Below are positions 34,366-43,956 of a DNA stretch of 64,000 nucleotides, piece by piece; the stretch's first letter is position 1, and each line of letters opens with the position of its first letter. The DNA comes from Halomonas sp. GD1P12 (lineage in GTDB: Bacteria; Pseudomonadota; Gammaproteobacteria; Pseudomonadales; Halomonadaceae). The stretch covers positions 496,001-560,000 of the forward strand of contig NZ_CP107007.1 of NCBI RefSeq assembly GCF_025725645.1. Reading direction: 5' to 3'. The position numbers and the translations under genes are program-made. The notes under the pieces were generated by a model. That model had not been told where the DNA came from, did not search any database, and saw only the letters and a list, made by a program, of their open reading frames with translations.

Positions 34366-35700
34366 TCAATAGCCGACCATCAGCCCCGGTAGGCCCGTGA
34401 CCAGCACCGGGAAGAACGCCATCAGCACGCAGGCGATCAGAATCAGCGCGCAGAAGGGGATCACCGCCTTGTACAAGTCGACGATCTCCACTCCGGGCGG
34501 GGCAACGCCCTTGAGATAGAAAAGCGCGTAACCAAACGGCGGGGTGAGAAACGAGGTTTGCAGCACCACGGCGACCATCACCACGAACCAGAGCGGGTCG
34601 ATCCCCATCTGTTCGATGATCGGCAGCATGATGGGAAAGCTCAACAGCACGATGCCCGTCCAGTCGAGAAACATCCCCAGCACGAACACCAGCAAAAACA
34701 TCATGATCAACGCGCCGGTGGTGCCGCCGGGCATGGCCAGCAGCAGATCCTGAATCACCTGCATACCGCCGCCTCGCGAGAACACGCCGGTAAAGGCGGT
34801 CGCGCCCACCAGCACCAGCATGACCATGGTGGTGGTCTTGCCCGCGTCGATGAGCGTGCGGTAGCAGGTGGAGACCTTGCGATCGCCGAAGATCAAAAAC
34901 AGGATGAACGCGATCAGCACGCCGATCGCCGAGGCCTCGGTGGCGGTGGCGATACCGGTGAACAGCGCCCCCAGAACGCCGAGAATCAGCGCCATCGGCG
35001 GCACCACGTACTTGCCGAGCATTTTCAAGAGCTCGCCGGTACTCACCTCCGCGCGCTCTTCCTTTGGCACCGGCGGCCCATAGGAGGGCTTGAAGTGGCA
35101 GATGATCAGCACGTAAAGCGCGTACATCACGCCCAGCATGACGCCGGGCACCATGGCGCCGGCGAACAGCGCACCGACCGACACCGGCGAGTAGCTCGCC
35201 ATCAAGATCAGCATGATGCTCGGCGGAATCAGAATCCCCAGGCAGCCGCTGGCCATGATCACCCCGGCGCTGAGCTCCTTGTTGTAGCCATACTTGAGCA
35301 TCGGCACCAGCGCGATCATGCCCATCACCGCAATCGAGGCGCCGACGATGCCGGTGGTCGCGGCCAACAGCACTGAAACGATGACCACGGTCAGCGCAAG
35401 CCCGCCGCGCAGATTGGCCAGCAGCAGGCGCATGGCGTCGAACATGCGCTCGGTGACGCCGGAGTCGTTCAAAAACCTCGCCATGAGCACGAACAGCGGG
35501 ATCGCCACCAGCACGTAGTTGTCCATGGCGTTGCCGAAAATGTTGTTGATCAGCGTGCCCAGCACTCGCTCGCCGGGGCCGACGAAGGCGCCGATCACCG
35601 CCACCCCGCCGAGCACAAAGGCGAGCGGATGACCCATGAACAGCCCGACCAGCAGGCCACCGAACATCACCAGCGCCAATAGCTCAGGACTCAAGTTCAT
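34366..35700 (-). CDS. dctM: TRAP transporter large permease (DctM family)
   Basis: 444 residues from the ATG at 35700, which has AGGAGCG upstream; an earlier GTG in frame is less likely. About 12 membrane helices with typical DctM sequences: LFMGHPLAFVLGG, VPLFVLMA-like IPLFVLMARFLNDSG, GILIPPSIMLILMASYSPVS and PPFGYALFYLKGVAPPGV. Forms the Na+-coupled channel with DctQ. The start overlaps the end of dctQ by 17 bases. Promoter is upstream of dctP. Confidence 0.93.
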   Translation of the reverse strand: MNLSPELLALVMFGGLLVGLFMGHPLAFVLGGVAVIGAFVGPGERVLGTLINNIFGNAMDNYVLVAIPLFVLMARFLNDSGVTERMFDAMRLLLANLRGGLALTVVIVSVLLAATTGIVGASIAVMGMIALVPMLKYGYNKELSAGVIMASGCLGILIPPSIMLILMASYSPVSVGALFAGAMVPGVMLGVMYALYVLIICHFKPSYGPPVPKEERAEVSTGELLKMLGKYVVPPMALILGVLGALFTGIATATEASAIGVLIAFILFLIFGDRKVSTCYRTLIDAGKTTTMVMLVLVGATAFTGVFSRGGGMQVIQDLLLAMPGGTTGALIMMFLLVFVLGMFLDWTGIVLLSFPIMLPIIEQMGIDPLWFVVMVAVVLQTSFLTPPFGYALFYLKGVAPPGVEIVDLYKAVIPFCALILIACVLMAFFPVLVTGLPGLMVGY

Positions 35701-36199
35701 GGGAGCGCTCCTCACGCAGGGCGATAACGGCGCGCAGTACGATCGCGATCGCCTGCAGTAGAATCAGCGCGGCGGCGAGCACGATCACGCCCTTGATGGG
35801 GTAGACCGGCAGCGCCACCATGCCGTAAGTCGTTTCGCCCCGGCTGAAGGCGCGCTCGAAAAACAGCCAGCCGTATTTCAGCATCATCCAGATGAAGGGC
35901 ACGAAGAAGATCAGATAGCCCAGCAGGGTCAGCACCGCCTGGCGCTTGTGTGACAAAAGGCGCTTGAGCACGTCGACTTCGACGTGGGCGTGATGCTTGA
36001 GCCCGTAAGCAGCCATCAGCATGAAGTGGGCGCCAAACAGCATCTTGGTGACATCGAAGGCCCAGTCGCTGGGCCGCCCGAGAAAAAAGCGCGAGGCAAT
36101 ATCGTAAAGCACGATCAGGGTCATCACGGCGATCAGTGGCGCGATCAGGCGCCCGAACAGCTCGTTGAAGGCGTCGATCGCCTTGGCAATGGCATTCAT
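35684..36199 (-). CDS. dctQ: TRAP transporter small permease (DctQ family)
   Basis: 171 residues with four membrane helices and the DctQ core pattern LIVLYDIASRFFLGRPSDWAF and KHHAHVEVDVLK. Partner of DctM; the two form the membrane part of the TRAP carrier. It is separated from dctP by about 56 bases that contain a strong GC hairpin. Confidence 0.9.
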   Translation of the reverse strand: MNAIAKAIDAFNELFGRLIAPLIAVMTLIVLYDIASRFFLGRPSDWAFDVTKMLFGAHFMLMAAYGLKHHAHVEVDVLKRLLSHKRQAVLTLLGYLIFFVPFIWMMLKYGWLFFERAFSRGETTYGMVALPVYPIKGVIVLAAALILLQAIAIVLRAVIALREERSHELES

Positions 36200-36224
36200 G
36201 GAAGCCCTCCGCAGTCAGCTGAAA

Positions 36225-36243
36225 GCCCCGGCCTGGCCGGGGC
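36225..36243 (-). terminator. Intercistronic hairpin between dctP and dctQ
   Basis: GCCCCGGCC and GGCCGGGGC separated by one base, no U tract. Likely partial attenuation or mRNA stabilisation, giving more binding protein than permease. Confidence 0.5.
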
Positions 36244-36255
36244 GGTAAACGCGCC

Positions 36256-37350
36256 TTACAGGCAGGCTTCGATCTCTTCCAGTGACGGCAGGTTGTCCAT
36301 GGTGCGGCTCATGTTGAAGGGGTAGGAGACGTCGCGCCAGGTGGCGTAATCCTGCAGATAGCTGACCATCGACTGGTAGACCTTGGCGTGGTCCGGGTTC
36401 TCGCAGGCGCCCTGAACGATCACGTCGTTGGTCACCTGCTGGATCTGTGCCAGATCCTCGTCGGAGAACTGGTTGATGGTCACGCCATCCTCGACGAACT
36501 TGCGGGTGGCTTCATTGGATTCGCGCTCGGACCAGGCCAGCGACCAGGCCATGGTGGCGTCGGCGGCGATGCGCAGCTTCTGCTGAGTATCCTCATCCAG
36601 CGCGTTCCAGGCGTCCATGTTGATCATCACGCCAAACACGCTGGCGGACTGGTGCCAGCCAGGTGTTGCCCAGTTGTCGGCCACTTCCGCGAAACCGGCC
36701 TTGTAGTCGACGCCGGGGGTGGAGAATTCGCCGGCGTCGATCACGCCACGCTCGATGGCCTGATACACCTCGCCGCCGGCCAGCGTCACCTGAGAGCCGC
36801 CCAGCTGCTCGAGCACGCGGCCCTGGTCACGCCCGGAAAGGCGCAGGCGCTTGCCTTCGAGATCGGCGATGCTCGCGATCGGCGTACGGCCCATGAAGCC
36901 GGACTCGTTGTTGGTGATGCCGTAGGGCAGGTACATCATGTTGAACTGGCCGTAGATCTCCTCATACATCTCGCGTCCGCCCCACTGCTGAATCCAGTTC
37001 AGGTAGTCCACGCCGTTGAACAGGCTCGTGGTGGTCGCAAGCGGTGAGAACGCCGGGTTGAGCCCCGCCCAGTAGCCGGGCCAGTCGCCGGCGGCCTCGA
37101 TGCTGCCGGTTTCGGTGGCGTCGAACACTTCGGTGCCCGGCATCAGGGTACCGCCGGCGCGAAAGTTGATCTGAATTTCCTCGCCGGCCAACTGATTGAC
37201 CAGCTCCACCCAGTGACGGTCGATCTGAATCAGATCCAGGTTATCCGGCCAGGTGGACGTCATGGTCCACTGCTCTTGAGCCTGGGCAGTGGAGGCGAAC
37301 AGCACGCCCGTGGCGAGGGCCGTGAGGGTAAAACGCGAGGCAAGTTTCAT
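36256..37350 (-). CDS. dctP: TRAP transporter solute-binding protein (DctP family, TakP-like)
   Basis: 364 residues from the ATG at 37350, giving a clean signal peptide (MKLASRFTLTALATGVLFAS, cleaved near AQA). The mature part shows GEEIQINFRAGGTLMPGTEV, GMRTPI-like GFMGRTPIASIADLEGKRLR, and GGEVYQAIERGVIDAGEFST. The last two segments are typical of the TakP/2-oxo acid subgroup, so a keto- or sugar-acid ligand is likely but unproven. First gene of the dctP-dctQ-dctM operon; a perfect palindrome lies about 65 bases upstream. Confidence 0.9.
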   Translation of the reverse strand: MKLASRFTLTALATGVLFASTAQAQEQWTMTSTWPDNLDLIQIDRHWVELVNQLAGEEIQINFRAGGTLMPGTEVFDATETGSIEAAGDWPGYWAGLNPAFSPLATTTSLFNGVDYLNWIQQWGGREMYEEIYGQFNMMYLPYGITNNESGFMGRTPIASIADLEGKRLRLSGRDQGRVLEQLGGSQVTLAGGEVYQAIERGVIDAGEFSTPGVDYKAGFAEVADNWATPGWHQSASVFGVMINMDAWNALDEDTQQKLRIAADATMAWSLAWSERESNEATRKFVEDGVTINQFSDEDLAQIQQVTNDVIVQGACENPDHAKVYQSMVSYLQDYATWRDVSYPFNMSRTMDNLPSLEEIEACL

Positions 37351-37415
37351 GATGTGTTCCCTGTTAGCGTGTGGTGTTGTTGATATTGGCAAACGGTCAG
37401 GAAAGCGAGCGCAGG

Positions 37416-37431
37416 TTTACGTATACGTAAA
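37416..37431. promoter_or_regulatory. Perfect 16-bp palindrome upstream of the TRAP operon
   Basis: TTTACGTATACGTAAA, 66 bases before the dctP ATG. The GTATAC core is like operators of GntR/FCD regulators that control sugar-acid uptake. Probable repressor site; no regulator gene lies in the window. Confidence 0.55.
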
Positions 37432-37675
37432 TTTGGGTGCGCCACAGCGATAAGCTAGCATACTCGCCAGGCCCGCGCGCCATAGCCGATGGTGGTAGAT
37501 CGCCCGCGCCATTGAAGTTGGTTAACGCCGCGTTTTTGATTATTAAATAGTGGGTGGTCGCGAGTTGATCCGACCTGTTGAAAAGTGAGCCGATGTCGCA
37601 AACCTCAGAATCGTTGAAAGATCGCTTGATGTACGTGGGCGAGCGGTCACTGGGCTCGCTTTGCAGAGAGCCGCT

Positions 37676-39841
37676 GTGAGCGGGGCGCTCGAGCGCCACG
37701 TTGGCGCGCTGGTAGCCCACTCGTATCGCCTGGAGCGGCGCCGCTGGCGCCAGCTGGTATGGCTCGAAGGCGAGCCTGCCGCGTGCCGGCGGGCGGCGCT
37801 GGCGCTTTGGCACGCCCGCGCCTGGCGAGCGCCGCTCTGGGTCGCGGACCCGAAAGAGGCGCCAGTCGAAGCACTTTCGAACAAAAAGGTGCATCGCCGG
37901 CTGGGGGGCGAGCATCAGCTGGTTATCCTTGACGTAAGCGGAAGCCAGGGGCTGGATCCGGACATGCTGGGCGTGTTAGCAGGGACGCTGAGCGCCGGCG
38001 GGTTCTGCGTGCTGATCACGCCCGCCGGGTGGGGCCGCGCGCCGGACCCGGACCCGGACTATGCCCGCCTGAGCGACCACCCCCACGCCTGGACGTCGCT
38101 CACCGCGCGTTATCTCGAGCGCCTGGCGAAGATACTAAAGGCTTCCCCCGACATCGTGCGCTGGCAGCCCGGCGTCGGACTCAAGCTTGCCCGGCTCGGC
38201 GCGAGCGGTGCGCCCGGTCTTGTCTGCCGGGACACGGCGTGTCGCACCGGTGACCAGGCGCAGGTGGTCGACCAGCTCGTTCGTTTGAAGCGCCGCCGGC
38301 CGCTGGTGATCACCGCCGACCGCGGACGGGGCAAAAGCGCGGCGCTCGGCATCGCCTGCGCGCGGCTTTTGCACAGCGGCGTGAGCGAGATCGTCGTCAC
38401 CGCGCCGTCGCGCGAGGCGATCCAGAGCCTGACGGAGCGGCTGGAGGCGCTCTGCCCGCAGGGCGCGTGGCAAACGCCGGATCACTTTGCGCTGCCAAGC
38501 GGCCAGGCACTTCGCTACCTGGCGCCCGCCGCGCTCGACGCGCAGGTGCAGTTGGGCGGTGAAGGCGGCGATGGCGCGTATCTTCTGGTCGACGAGGCGG
38601 CGGCGCTTCCCGCTGCGCTGCTCGCGCGCTGGCTCGACGCCTTTCCCCGTGTAGCGTTTGCCTCCACCGTGCACGGTTACGAAGGCTCCGGGCGCGGCTT
38701 TGCGCTTCGCTTTCGCGACGTGCTCGACCGGCGCACGCCGCTCTGGCGCGCCGCCAAATTGCAAACGCCGGTGCGCTGGGCCGCGTTCGATCCGCTGGAG
38801 ACGATCGTCAAGCGGCTGCTGCTGCTCGACGCGCCACTGCCCACCGCCGAGCCCGCGGCCGCGCTGGTCGCGCGCGCGCTTTCGCCGGCGGCGCTGGCCG
38901 CCGCGCCGGTTCAGCTGGAGAAGCTCTTCGGGCTTTTGGTGCAGTCGCACTACCGCACTGCGCCGTCCGATCTTCGTCAGCTGATGGACGGCCCCGGCGT
39001 CGGGTTTCGCATGATCGGCGAAGAGGAGCCCCAGGCCGTGCTGGTCACGTTCGAGGAGGGCGGTTTCGACGCGACGCTTGCCGATGACGTGGCCCGAGGC
39101 GAGCGTCGCCCGCGCGGGCATCTGCTGGCCCAGTCGCTGGCCGCCCACACCGGCAGCCGCGCCGCGCTCGAAGCTCGCTGGCGCCGCGTGGCGCGGGTGG
39201 CCACCCACCCGGAGCGTCGCCGCGAGGGGCTCGGGCGCGCGCTGATCGAGGCGGATATGCGCGACGCCCGGGCGCAGGGCGTTGCGCTTTACGGCGCCAC
39301 CTTCGGCGCCGAGGCCTCGCTTCTGCGCTTCTGGCGGGCGCTTGGCTTTTTGCCGGTGCGCCTGGGCGTCACTCAGGAAACGTCTACCGGCGAGTACGCG
39401 GTGATGGTCGCCCGCGCGCTGAACGCTCAGGGCGAGGCGGTGCTGGCGTCACTCAGAGCGGGCTTCGAGGCGAGTCTTTCGAGCCTTCTGGCGTTTGAGC
39501 TGACCGCGCTGCCCGCCAACGTCGTCCCGCAGCTTTTGAGCGACGCCGCGCCGGCGCTCAACGCGCGCGAGCAGCAGGACGCGCAGGACGTCGCCTACGC
39601 GCACCGCGACCCGGCGCTCGCCAGGGCCTCGCTCCAGGCGCTGGCGCGCTGGGCGAGCGCGGACATCGAGCGCGCCGGCTGCGCTGATGAGGCGCTTCGT
39701 GCGAGTCTCGAAACGCTGACCGCCTGGGCGTTTCAGAACCGCGCGCCCGCGCGCGCGCCGCGCGAGGCGAACCAGCGGCTGCGCCAGGCGGTGCGGGCGC
39801 TGTTTGAGGCCACTCTTTCGCCGGGCGAGCCGCAGCGGTAG
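37676..39841 (+). CDS. tmcA: tRNA(Met) cytidine acetyltransferase TmcA
   Basis: About 721 residues. Uses ATP and acetyl-CoA to make N4-acetylcytidine at the wobble position of elongator tRNA-Met. Order: N-terminal DUF1726-like domain, RecA-like helicase module with Walker A TADRGRGKSAALGIA and Walker B LLVDEAAALP, then a GNAT domain (about 470-590, VATHPERRREGLGRALIEAD) and a C-terminal tRNA-binding region. No ATG is near. GTG at 37676 with AGAGAG upstream is preferred to the TTG at 37661, but the choice is open. High GC and rich in Ala and Arg. Confidence 0.93.
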   Translation: MSGALERHVGALVAHSYRLERRRWRQLVWLEGEPAACRRAALALWHARAWRAPLWVADPKEAPVEALSNKKVHRRLGGEHQLVILDVSGSQGLDPDMLGVLAGTLSAGGFCVLITPAGWGRAPDPDPDYARLSDHPHAWTSLTARYLERLAKILKASPDIVRWQPGVGLKLARLGASGAPGLVCRDTACRTGDQAQVVDQLVRLKRRRPLVITADRGRGKSAALGIACARLLHSGVSEIVVTAPSREAIQSLTERLEALCPQGAWQTPDHFALPSGQALRYLAPAALDAQVQLGGEGGDGAYLLVDEAAALPAALLARWLDAFPRVAFASTVHGYEGSGRGFALRFRDVLDRRTPLWRAAKLQTPVRWAAFDPLETIVKRLLLLDAPLPTAEPAAALVARALSPAALAAAPVQLEKLFGLLVQSHYRTAPSDLRQLMDGPGVGFRMIGEEEPQAVLVTFEEGGFDATLADDVARGERRPRGHLLAQSLAAHTGSRAALEARWRRVARVATHPERRREGLGRALIEADMRDARAQGVALYGATFGAEASLLRFWRALGFLPVRLGVTQETSTGEYAVMVARALNAQGEAVLASLRAGFEASLSSLLAFELTALPANVVPQLLSDAAPALNAREQQDAQDVAYAHRDPALARASLQALARWASADIERAGCADEALRASLETLTAWAFQNRAPARAPREANQRLRQAVRALFEATLSPGEPQR

Positions 39842-39873
39842 AGTAGGGCGGTTACGGATCAAAAAGAGCTCAC

Positions 39874-41340
39874 ATGAACGCACACCTGGACGCGCTGGAA
39901 CCCACGCTGGTATGGCGCCACTTTCGTACGCTGTGTAACACGCCCAGGCCCTCCGGCCGGGAAGCCGCGCTGGTCGCGACGCTCGAAACCTGGGCCGAGG
40001 CGCTTGGCCTGGCCCACGACCGCGACGACTTCGGCAACCTGCGCATCAAAAAACCGGCAAGCCCCGGGTGTGAAAGCGCCCCCGGCGTGATCCTTCAGGG
40101 CCATCTGGACATGGTCGCCCAGGCCAATGCCGATACCCCCCACGATTTCGATAACGACCCGATCCGCACCTACGTCGACAGCGGCTGGCTGCACGCCGAC
40201 GGCACGACCCTGGGCGCGGACAACGGTCTTGGCGTGGCGGCGATTCTGGCCGTGCTCGAGGATGACACTCTCACCCATGGCCCGCTGGAGGCGCTCTTTA
40301 CCCTGGAGGAGGAGACCTCCATGGGCGGGGCGCTGAATCTTGCCGAGAACTGGCTGGACGGGTCGCTTCTGCTCAACCTGGACAGCGAAGAGCGCGGTGA
40401 GGCCTACATTGGCTGCGCGGGCGGCGCCGACGTCATGGTCGATGCGCGCCTGCCGGGCAAGGCGCTGGCCGAGCGTGAGACGGTGATCGAACTTGCGCTG
40501 ACCGGGCTCAAGGGCGGCCACTCGGGGATCGATATCCACAAGCCGCTGGGCAACGCCAACCGCCTGCTGGTGCGGGCGCTGCGGGCTCTCGATATGCTCG
40601 ACGCGCGCCTGATCGACTACAAGGGCGGCACGCTGCGAAACGCCATCCCCCGCGAGGCCTTTGCCACGCTGGCGCTGCCCATCGATGAGCTCGACACCGC
40701 GTTCGACAAGATCGCAAGGCTCGAAGAGGTGCTGAAAGCGGAGCTTGGCAGCGGTGACCCGAACGTGTCGCTCAAGGCGCGCCGTGTCGAGGCCGTGGTC
40801 GAGGCGGAGCCCTTGACCCACGATGCCAGCACCATGCTGATCTCGGCGCTTTACGCCGCCCCCTGTGGCGTCGAGCGCATGAGCGCCGACGTCGAGGGCG
40901 TGGTCGAAACCTCGAACAACCTGGGCGTTTTGAGCCTCGAGCAGGGCCGGCTGCACCTGTGCGCTTTGGTGCGCTCGCTGCACGACAGCGCCGCCGAGGC
41001 GTTGGCCGACCGCTTCAGCGCGCTGTTCGGTTTGATGGGCGCGCGGGTCAAGGTGGAAAACGGCTACCCGGGCTGGGCGCCGAATCCGCAAAGCGCTTTG
41101 CTTGCGATCTTCAAGGCGCGCCATCAGGCGGTGCTGGGTTCTGAGCCCGCGGTGAAGGTGATCCACGCCGGGCTCGAGTGCGGCATTCTCGGCACCAAGT
41201 ATCCCGACCTTGACATGATCTCCTTCGGCCCGCTGATTCGCGGCGCCCACTCGCCGGACGAGCGGGTCGAGCTTGCCTCCGTGACGGAGTTCTGGACGAT
41301 GCTGCGCGCGCTGATCGAAGCGCTGGCAGAAAAACGCTAG
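39874..41340 (+). CDS. pepD: Aminoacyl-histidine dipeptidase (peptidase D)
   Basis: 488 residues, M20C metallopeptidase that splits Xaa-His and other dipeptides in the cytoplasm. Di-zinc ligands and catalytic residues are in ILQGHLDMVAQ, LGADNGLGVAAILAV and LEEETSMGGA; GGHSGIDIHKPLGNANRLL marks the start of the lid domain, and IHAGLECGI lies near the end. Independent gene 33 bases after tmcA, with its own terminator. Confidence 0.96.
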   Translation: MNAHLDALEPTLVWRHFRTLCNTPRPSGREAALVATLETWAEALGLAHDRDDFGNLRIKKPASPGCESAPGVILQGHLDMVAQANADTPHDFDNDPIRTYVDSGWLHADGTTLGADNGLGVAAILAVLEDDTLTHGPLEALFTLEEETSMGGALNLAENWLDGSLLLNLDSEERGEAYIGCAGGADVMVDARLPGKALAERETVIELALTGLKGGHSGIDIHKPLGNANRLLVRALRALDMLDARLIDYKGGTLRNAIPREAFATLALPIDELDTAFDKIARLEEVLKAELGSGDPNVSLKARRVEAVVEAEPLTHDASTMLISALYAAPCGVERMSADVEGVVETSNNLGVLSLEQGRLHLCALVRSLHDSAAEALADRFSALFGLMGARVKVENGYPGWAPNPQSALLAIFKARHQAVLGSEPAVKVIHAGLECGILGTKYPDLDMISFGPLIRGAHSPDERVELASVTEFWTMLRALIEALAEKR

Positions 41341-41362
41341 ACGCGTACGGTGTAAAAGCACG

Positions 41363-41393
41363 AAAAAACGGCGCCCGAAGGCGCCGTTTTTCT
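41363..41393 (+). terminator. Terminator of pepD (also faces dps)
   Basis: AACGGCGCC, CGAA, GGCGCCGTT and T run; the A run on the left allows use from the minus strand. Confidence 0.85.
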
Positions 41394-41439
41394 TTTCAGC
41401 CGCCGAAAAAGCGGCGACGTGTGTACTGGTCGAGCGGTG

Positions 41440-41916
41440 TTATTTACTCAGATAAGCGTTGAGCATCCACACGGTCTTTTCCTGCTCGCGGATGTAATCG
41501 CCGGCCTGAGAGGCGGTGCCTTCGTCGTCGGCGTCGGAGGCCAGCGCCAGCACTTCGCGCTGCAGCGCGATCAGCGTCTGGTATCCGTCGAGCACGCCTT
41601 TTACGCAGGTCTGGCCGTCGAACACGTCCTTGTCTTCCTGAATGCGCGAGAGCTTGGCGTAGTCGCTGTAGGCGTGCACCGGCTTGTGGCCCAGGGTCAG
41701 GATGCGCTCGGCGACTTCGTCGACCTTGGTCAGAAGGTCGGTGTAGAACTCCTCGAACTTCTCGTGCAGCTGGAAAAAGTCGTTGCCTTTCACGTTCCAG
41801 TGGTAGCCGCGCACGTTCATGTAAAAGATCTGGTAGTTGGCCAGCAGGTGGTTCAGCTTTTCGGCGAGCTGGCTGGCGCTGTCTTCGTGTAGACCAATGC
41901 TGTTGAACTCGGACAT
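41440..41916 (-). CDS. dps: Dps-family ferritin-like DNA-protection protein
   Basis: 158 residues from the ATG at 41916 with GGAG upstream. Dps/MrgA fold, forming dodecamers that oxidise and store iron and protect DNA under starvation or peroxide. Ferroxidase site residues are in NVRGYHWNVKGNDFFQLHEK and the following Glu-rich helix EEFYTDLLTKVDE. The N-terminus is short and lacks the Lys-rich DNA-binding tail of E. coli Dps, so DNA binding may be weak. Confidence 0.9.
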   Translation of the reverse strand: MSEFNSIGLHEDSASQLAEKLNHLLANYQIFYMNVRGYHWNVKGNDFFQLHEKFEEFYTDLLTKVDEVAERILTLGHKPVHAYSDYAKLSRIQEDKDVFDGQTCVKGVLDGYQTLIALQREVLALASDADDEGTASQAGDYIREQEKTVWMLNAYLSK

Positions 41917-42072
41917 CACTACGTCTCCATGTAAGCCGTTAAACGGGTGTCGATTCGTTCAAAAAGGTTAGCGCACGCTGGATACGCGATAAAACGAGTT
42001 TTGCGTATCGCCTTCATAGCGTAGCGGTATCGCGCGCCTATGCCTTGGATGTGCAGGCGAACGCGCGGGTTT

Positions 42073-43221
42073 TCAACCGCCGCTTGCGGTAGGGCGGTTT
42101 TGGAAGAGCCGCACCACGCCTTCACAGCGCGCGCTCAACAGCTCGGCGGTGCGCGGTAGCGCCTCCTCGAGGCTCATCGGGCCGTCGGCCAGGGCGAAGG
42201 CGGCGGTGACGCCTTCATCAAAACACGCCTGCCAGCCGTCGCCCAGACTTCCCGCCAGCACCACCACCGGTTTGCCCAAGCGCTTCGCCGCCCGCGCCAC
42301 GCCGATCGGCGTTTTGCCAGCCAGACTCTGGCCGTCCAGGCGGCCTTCGCCGGTGATGACAAGGTCTGCCTGCTCGATCAGCGCGGGCAGATTCGCCTGG
42401 CGCATGATGATCTCGATGCCGGGCTTGAGCGTCGCGCCGAGAAAGCTCGCCGCGGCAAAGCCCATGCCACCGGCCGCCCCGGCGCCGGCGAGCTCGCGAA
42501 GATCGTCACCCAGTGCCTGGGCACTGACGTCGGCAAAGCGCGCAAGGGCTGCGTCGAGCGCGGCGACATCGTCCGGGGTGGCGCCTTTTTGCGGGCCGAA
42601 CACGGCGCTGGCGCCGCGCTCACCCAATAGCGGGTTGTCCACGTCCACCGCCGCTTCCACGGTAAGCCCCGCCAGGCGCGGGTCGAGCCCGGAAAGATCC
42701 AGCGTTTCGAGCTCGAAAAGCGCCGCCCCACCCGGGGCCAGCGCGTTGCCTTCGCGGTCTTTAAGCGTAGCGCCGAGGGCCTGGAGCATGCCGGCGCCGG
42801 CGTCGTTGGTGGCGCTACCGCCGAGCAGTAGCAGCGCCTTCTCGGCGCCGGCGTCGAGTGCGGCCCGGAACAGCTCGCCGACGCCGAAGGTGCTGGTGCG
42901 CAGGGCGCTGCGCTCGGCACGCGACAGGTGCTGCAGGCCGCTCGCTTCTGCCAGCTCGATAAATGCGGTACGCTCGCGGGCAAGCCAGCCCCAGCGTGCC
43001 AACCGGGCCCGGCCGAGGGCGTCCTGAACCGTGCACTCGCGCCGCTCGGCGCCGGTGGCGCTGATCAGCGCCTCGAGACTTCCCTCGCCGCCGTCGGCCA
43101 GCGGGCAGGGGTGCACGGCCGCCGTCGGACACGCCCGCTTGACGCCTTCGGCCATGGCGTGGGCGGCCGCGTCGGCGCCGAGGGCATCCTTGAAGCTATC
43201 CGGGCAAAGCACGACGTTCAT
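42073..43221 (-). CDS. Glycerate kinase (GlxK/GarK family)
   Basis: 382 residues from the ATG at 43221 with GGAG upstream. Type I glycerate 2-kinase: VVLCPDSFKDALGADAAAHA at the start, PLADGGEGSLEAL, LLGGSATNDAGAGMLQALGA and VITGEGRLDGQSLAGKTPIG. Links glyoxylate or sugar-acid breakdown to lower glycolysis as 2-phosphoglycerate. Stands alone here; usual partners (tartronate semialdehyde reductase, glyoxylate carboligase) are not in the window. Confidence 0.92.
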   Translation of the reverse strand: MNVVLCPDSFKDALGADAAAHAMAEGVKRACPTAAVHPCPLADGGEGSLEALISATGAERRECTVQDALGRARLARWGWLARERTAFIELAEASGLQHLSRAERSALRTSTFGVGELFRAALDAGAEKALLLLGGSATNDAGAGMLQALGATLKDREGNALAPGGAALFELETLDLSGLDPRLAGLTVEAAVDVDNPLLGERGASAVFGPQKGATPDDVAALDAALARFADVSAQALGDDLRELAGAGAAGGMGFAAASFLGATLKPGIEIIMRQANLPALIEQADLVITGEGRLDGQSLAGKTPIGVARAAKRLGKPVVVLAGSLGDGWQACFDEGVTAAFALADGPMSLEEALPRTAELLSARCEGVVRLFQNRPTASGG

Positions 43222-43389
43222 TAACGCGATCTCCATAAAACCTTATAGTGAATTTATTGTCTGGAAATGATTGCTTGGAAATGGGGTTTGGAACCATCGC
43301 TCTGGCAGTGAGCTTAGCGCGGCGCGGCGGTGCGCACCAGGCTTGGCGGGCCTTTGATAAAAACCGGCGCGAACGCCGAGGGAGCACCC

Positions 43390-43956
43390 ATGAAGCCACG
43401 ACAGATTAAGTCACGACCAATGATGCTGGTTTTGCTGCTGGCGCTGGCGGGCTGTCAGACAACGCCGGACCGGCTACCCCGCGCCGAGCCTGCCCCGGCG
43501 CCTTCGTGCTACTTTCCAACCCAAGGCGTGGCGGGCGAGGAGGTTTTGCGCCAGAGCGTGGCGCTGCTCGAGCAGTGGGAGTTCGAGCTCGACAACACCG
43601 ATACCGCGCTTGGCCTGATCAGTGCGAGCAAAGAGCGCGAGCTGATCGGCTATTACGACCCCTATGACGGCGACTACGGCTCCGGCGTGCGCGTGTTTGG
43701 CGGCCTGGGCCTTGGCCTTGGCCATCGCTCATCGATAGGGCTGGGGCTTGGCTTTGGCGGCGGCATTGGCCAGCGCCCGGTGGAGAGCGAGCGGGTGAGC
43801 GTGCTGGTGCAAAACGATCACGTGCGCGTCTCCCGCGATATCCGCCGCTTCGATCACCTGCGCGACCTGCGCGAGTCGCGCAGTGCCAGCGACGACGATT
43901 TCTGCCGGCGCTTTCAGTCGGCGCTGCCCGCCTTCGACACCGGGAGCCGCTTATGA
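43390..43956 (+). CDS. Lipoprotein of unknown function, Gly-rich
   Basis: 188 residues from the ATG at 43390 (GAGGGAG upstream). Signal peptide with lipobox LALAGC, so likely an acylated periplasmic or outer-membrane protein. A central stretch (about 108-130) is dominated by Gly and Leu pairs (GGLGLGLGHRSSIGLGLGFG), which resembles a membrane-inserting or sticky loop. Not a known family to me. First of four genes reading into the nickel/cobalt carrier; the next gene overlaps by 4 bases. Confidence 0.75.
   Translation: MKPRQIKSRPMMLVLLLALAGCQTTPDRLPRAEPAPAPSCYFPTQGVAGEEVLRQSVALLEQWEFELDNTDTALGLISASKERELIGYYDPYDGDYGSGVRVFGGLGLGLGHRSSIGLGLGFGGGIGQRPVESERVSVLVQNDHVRVSRDIRRFDHLRDLRESRSASDDDFCRRFQSALPAFDTGSRL

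Noticed and set aside
39859..41361. 500-codon minus-strand frame opposite pepD
   Set aside because: Shadow frame; pepD is intact with its metal motifs.
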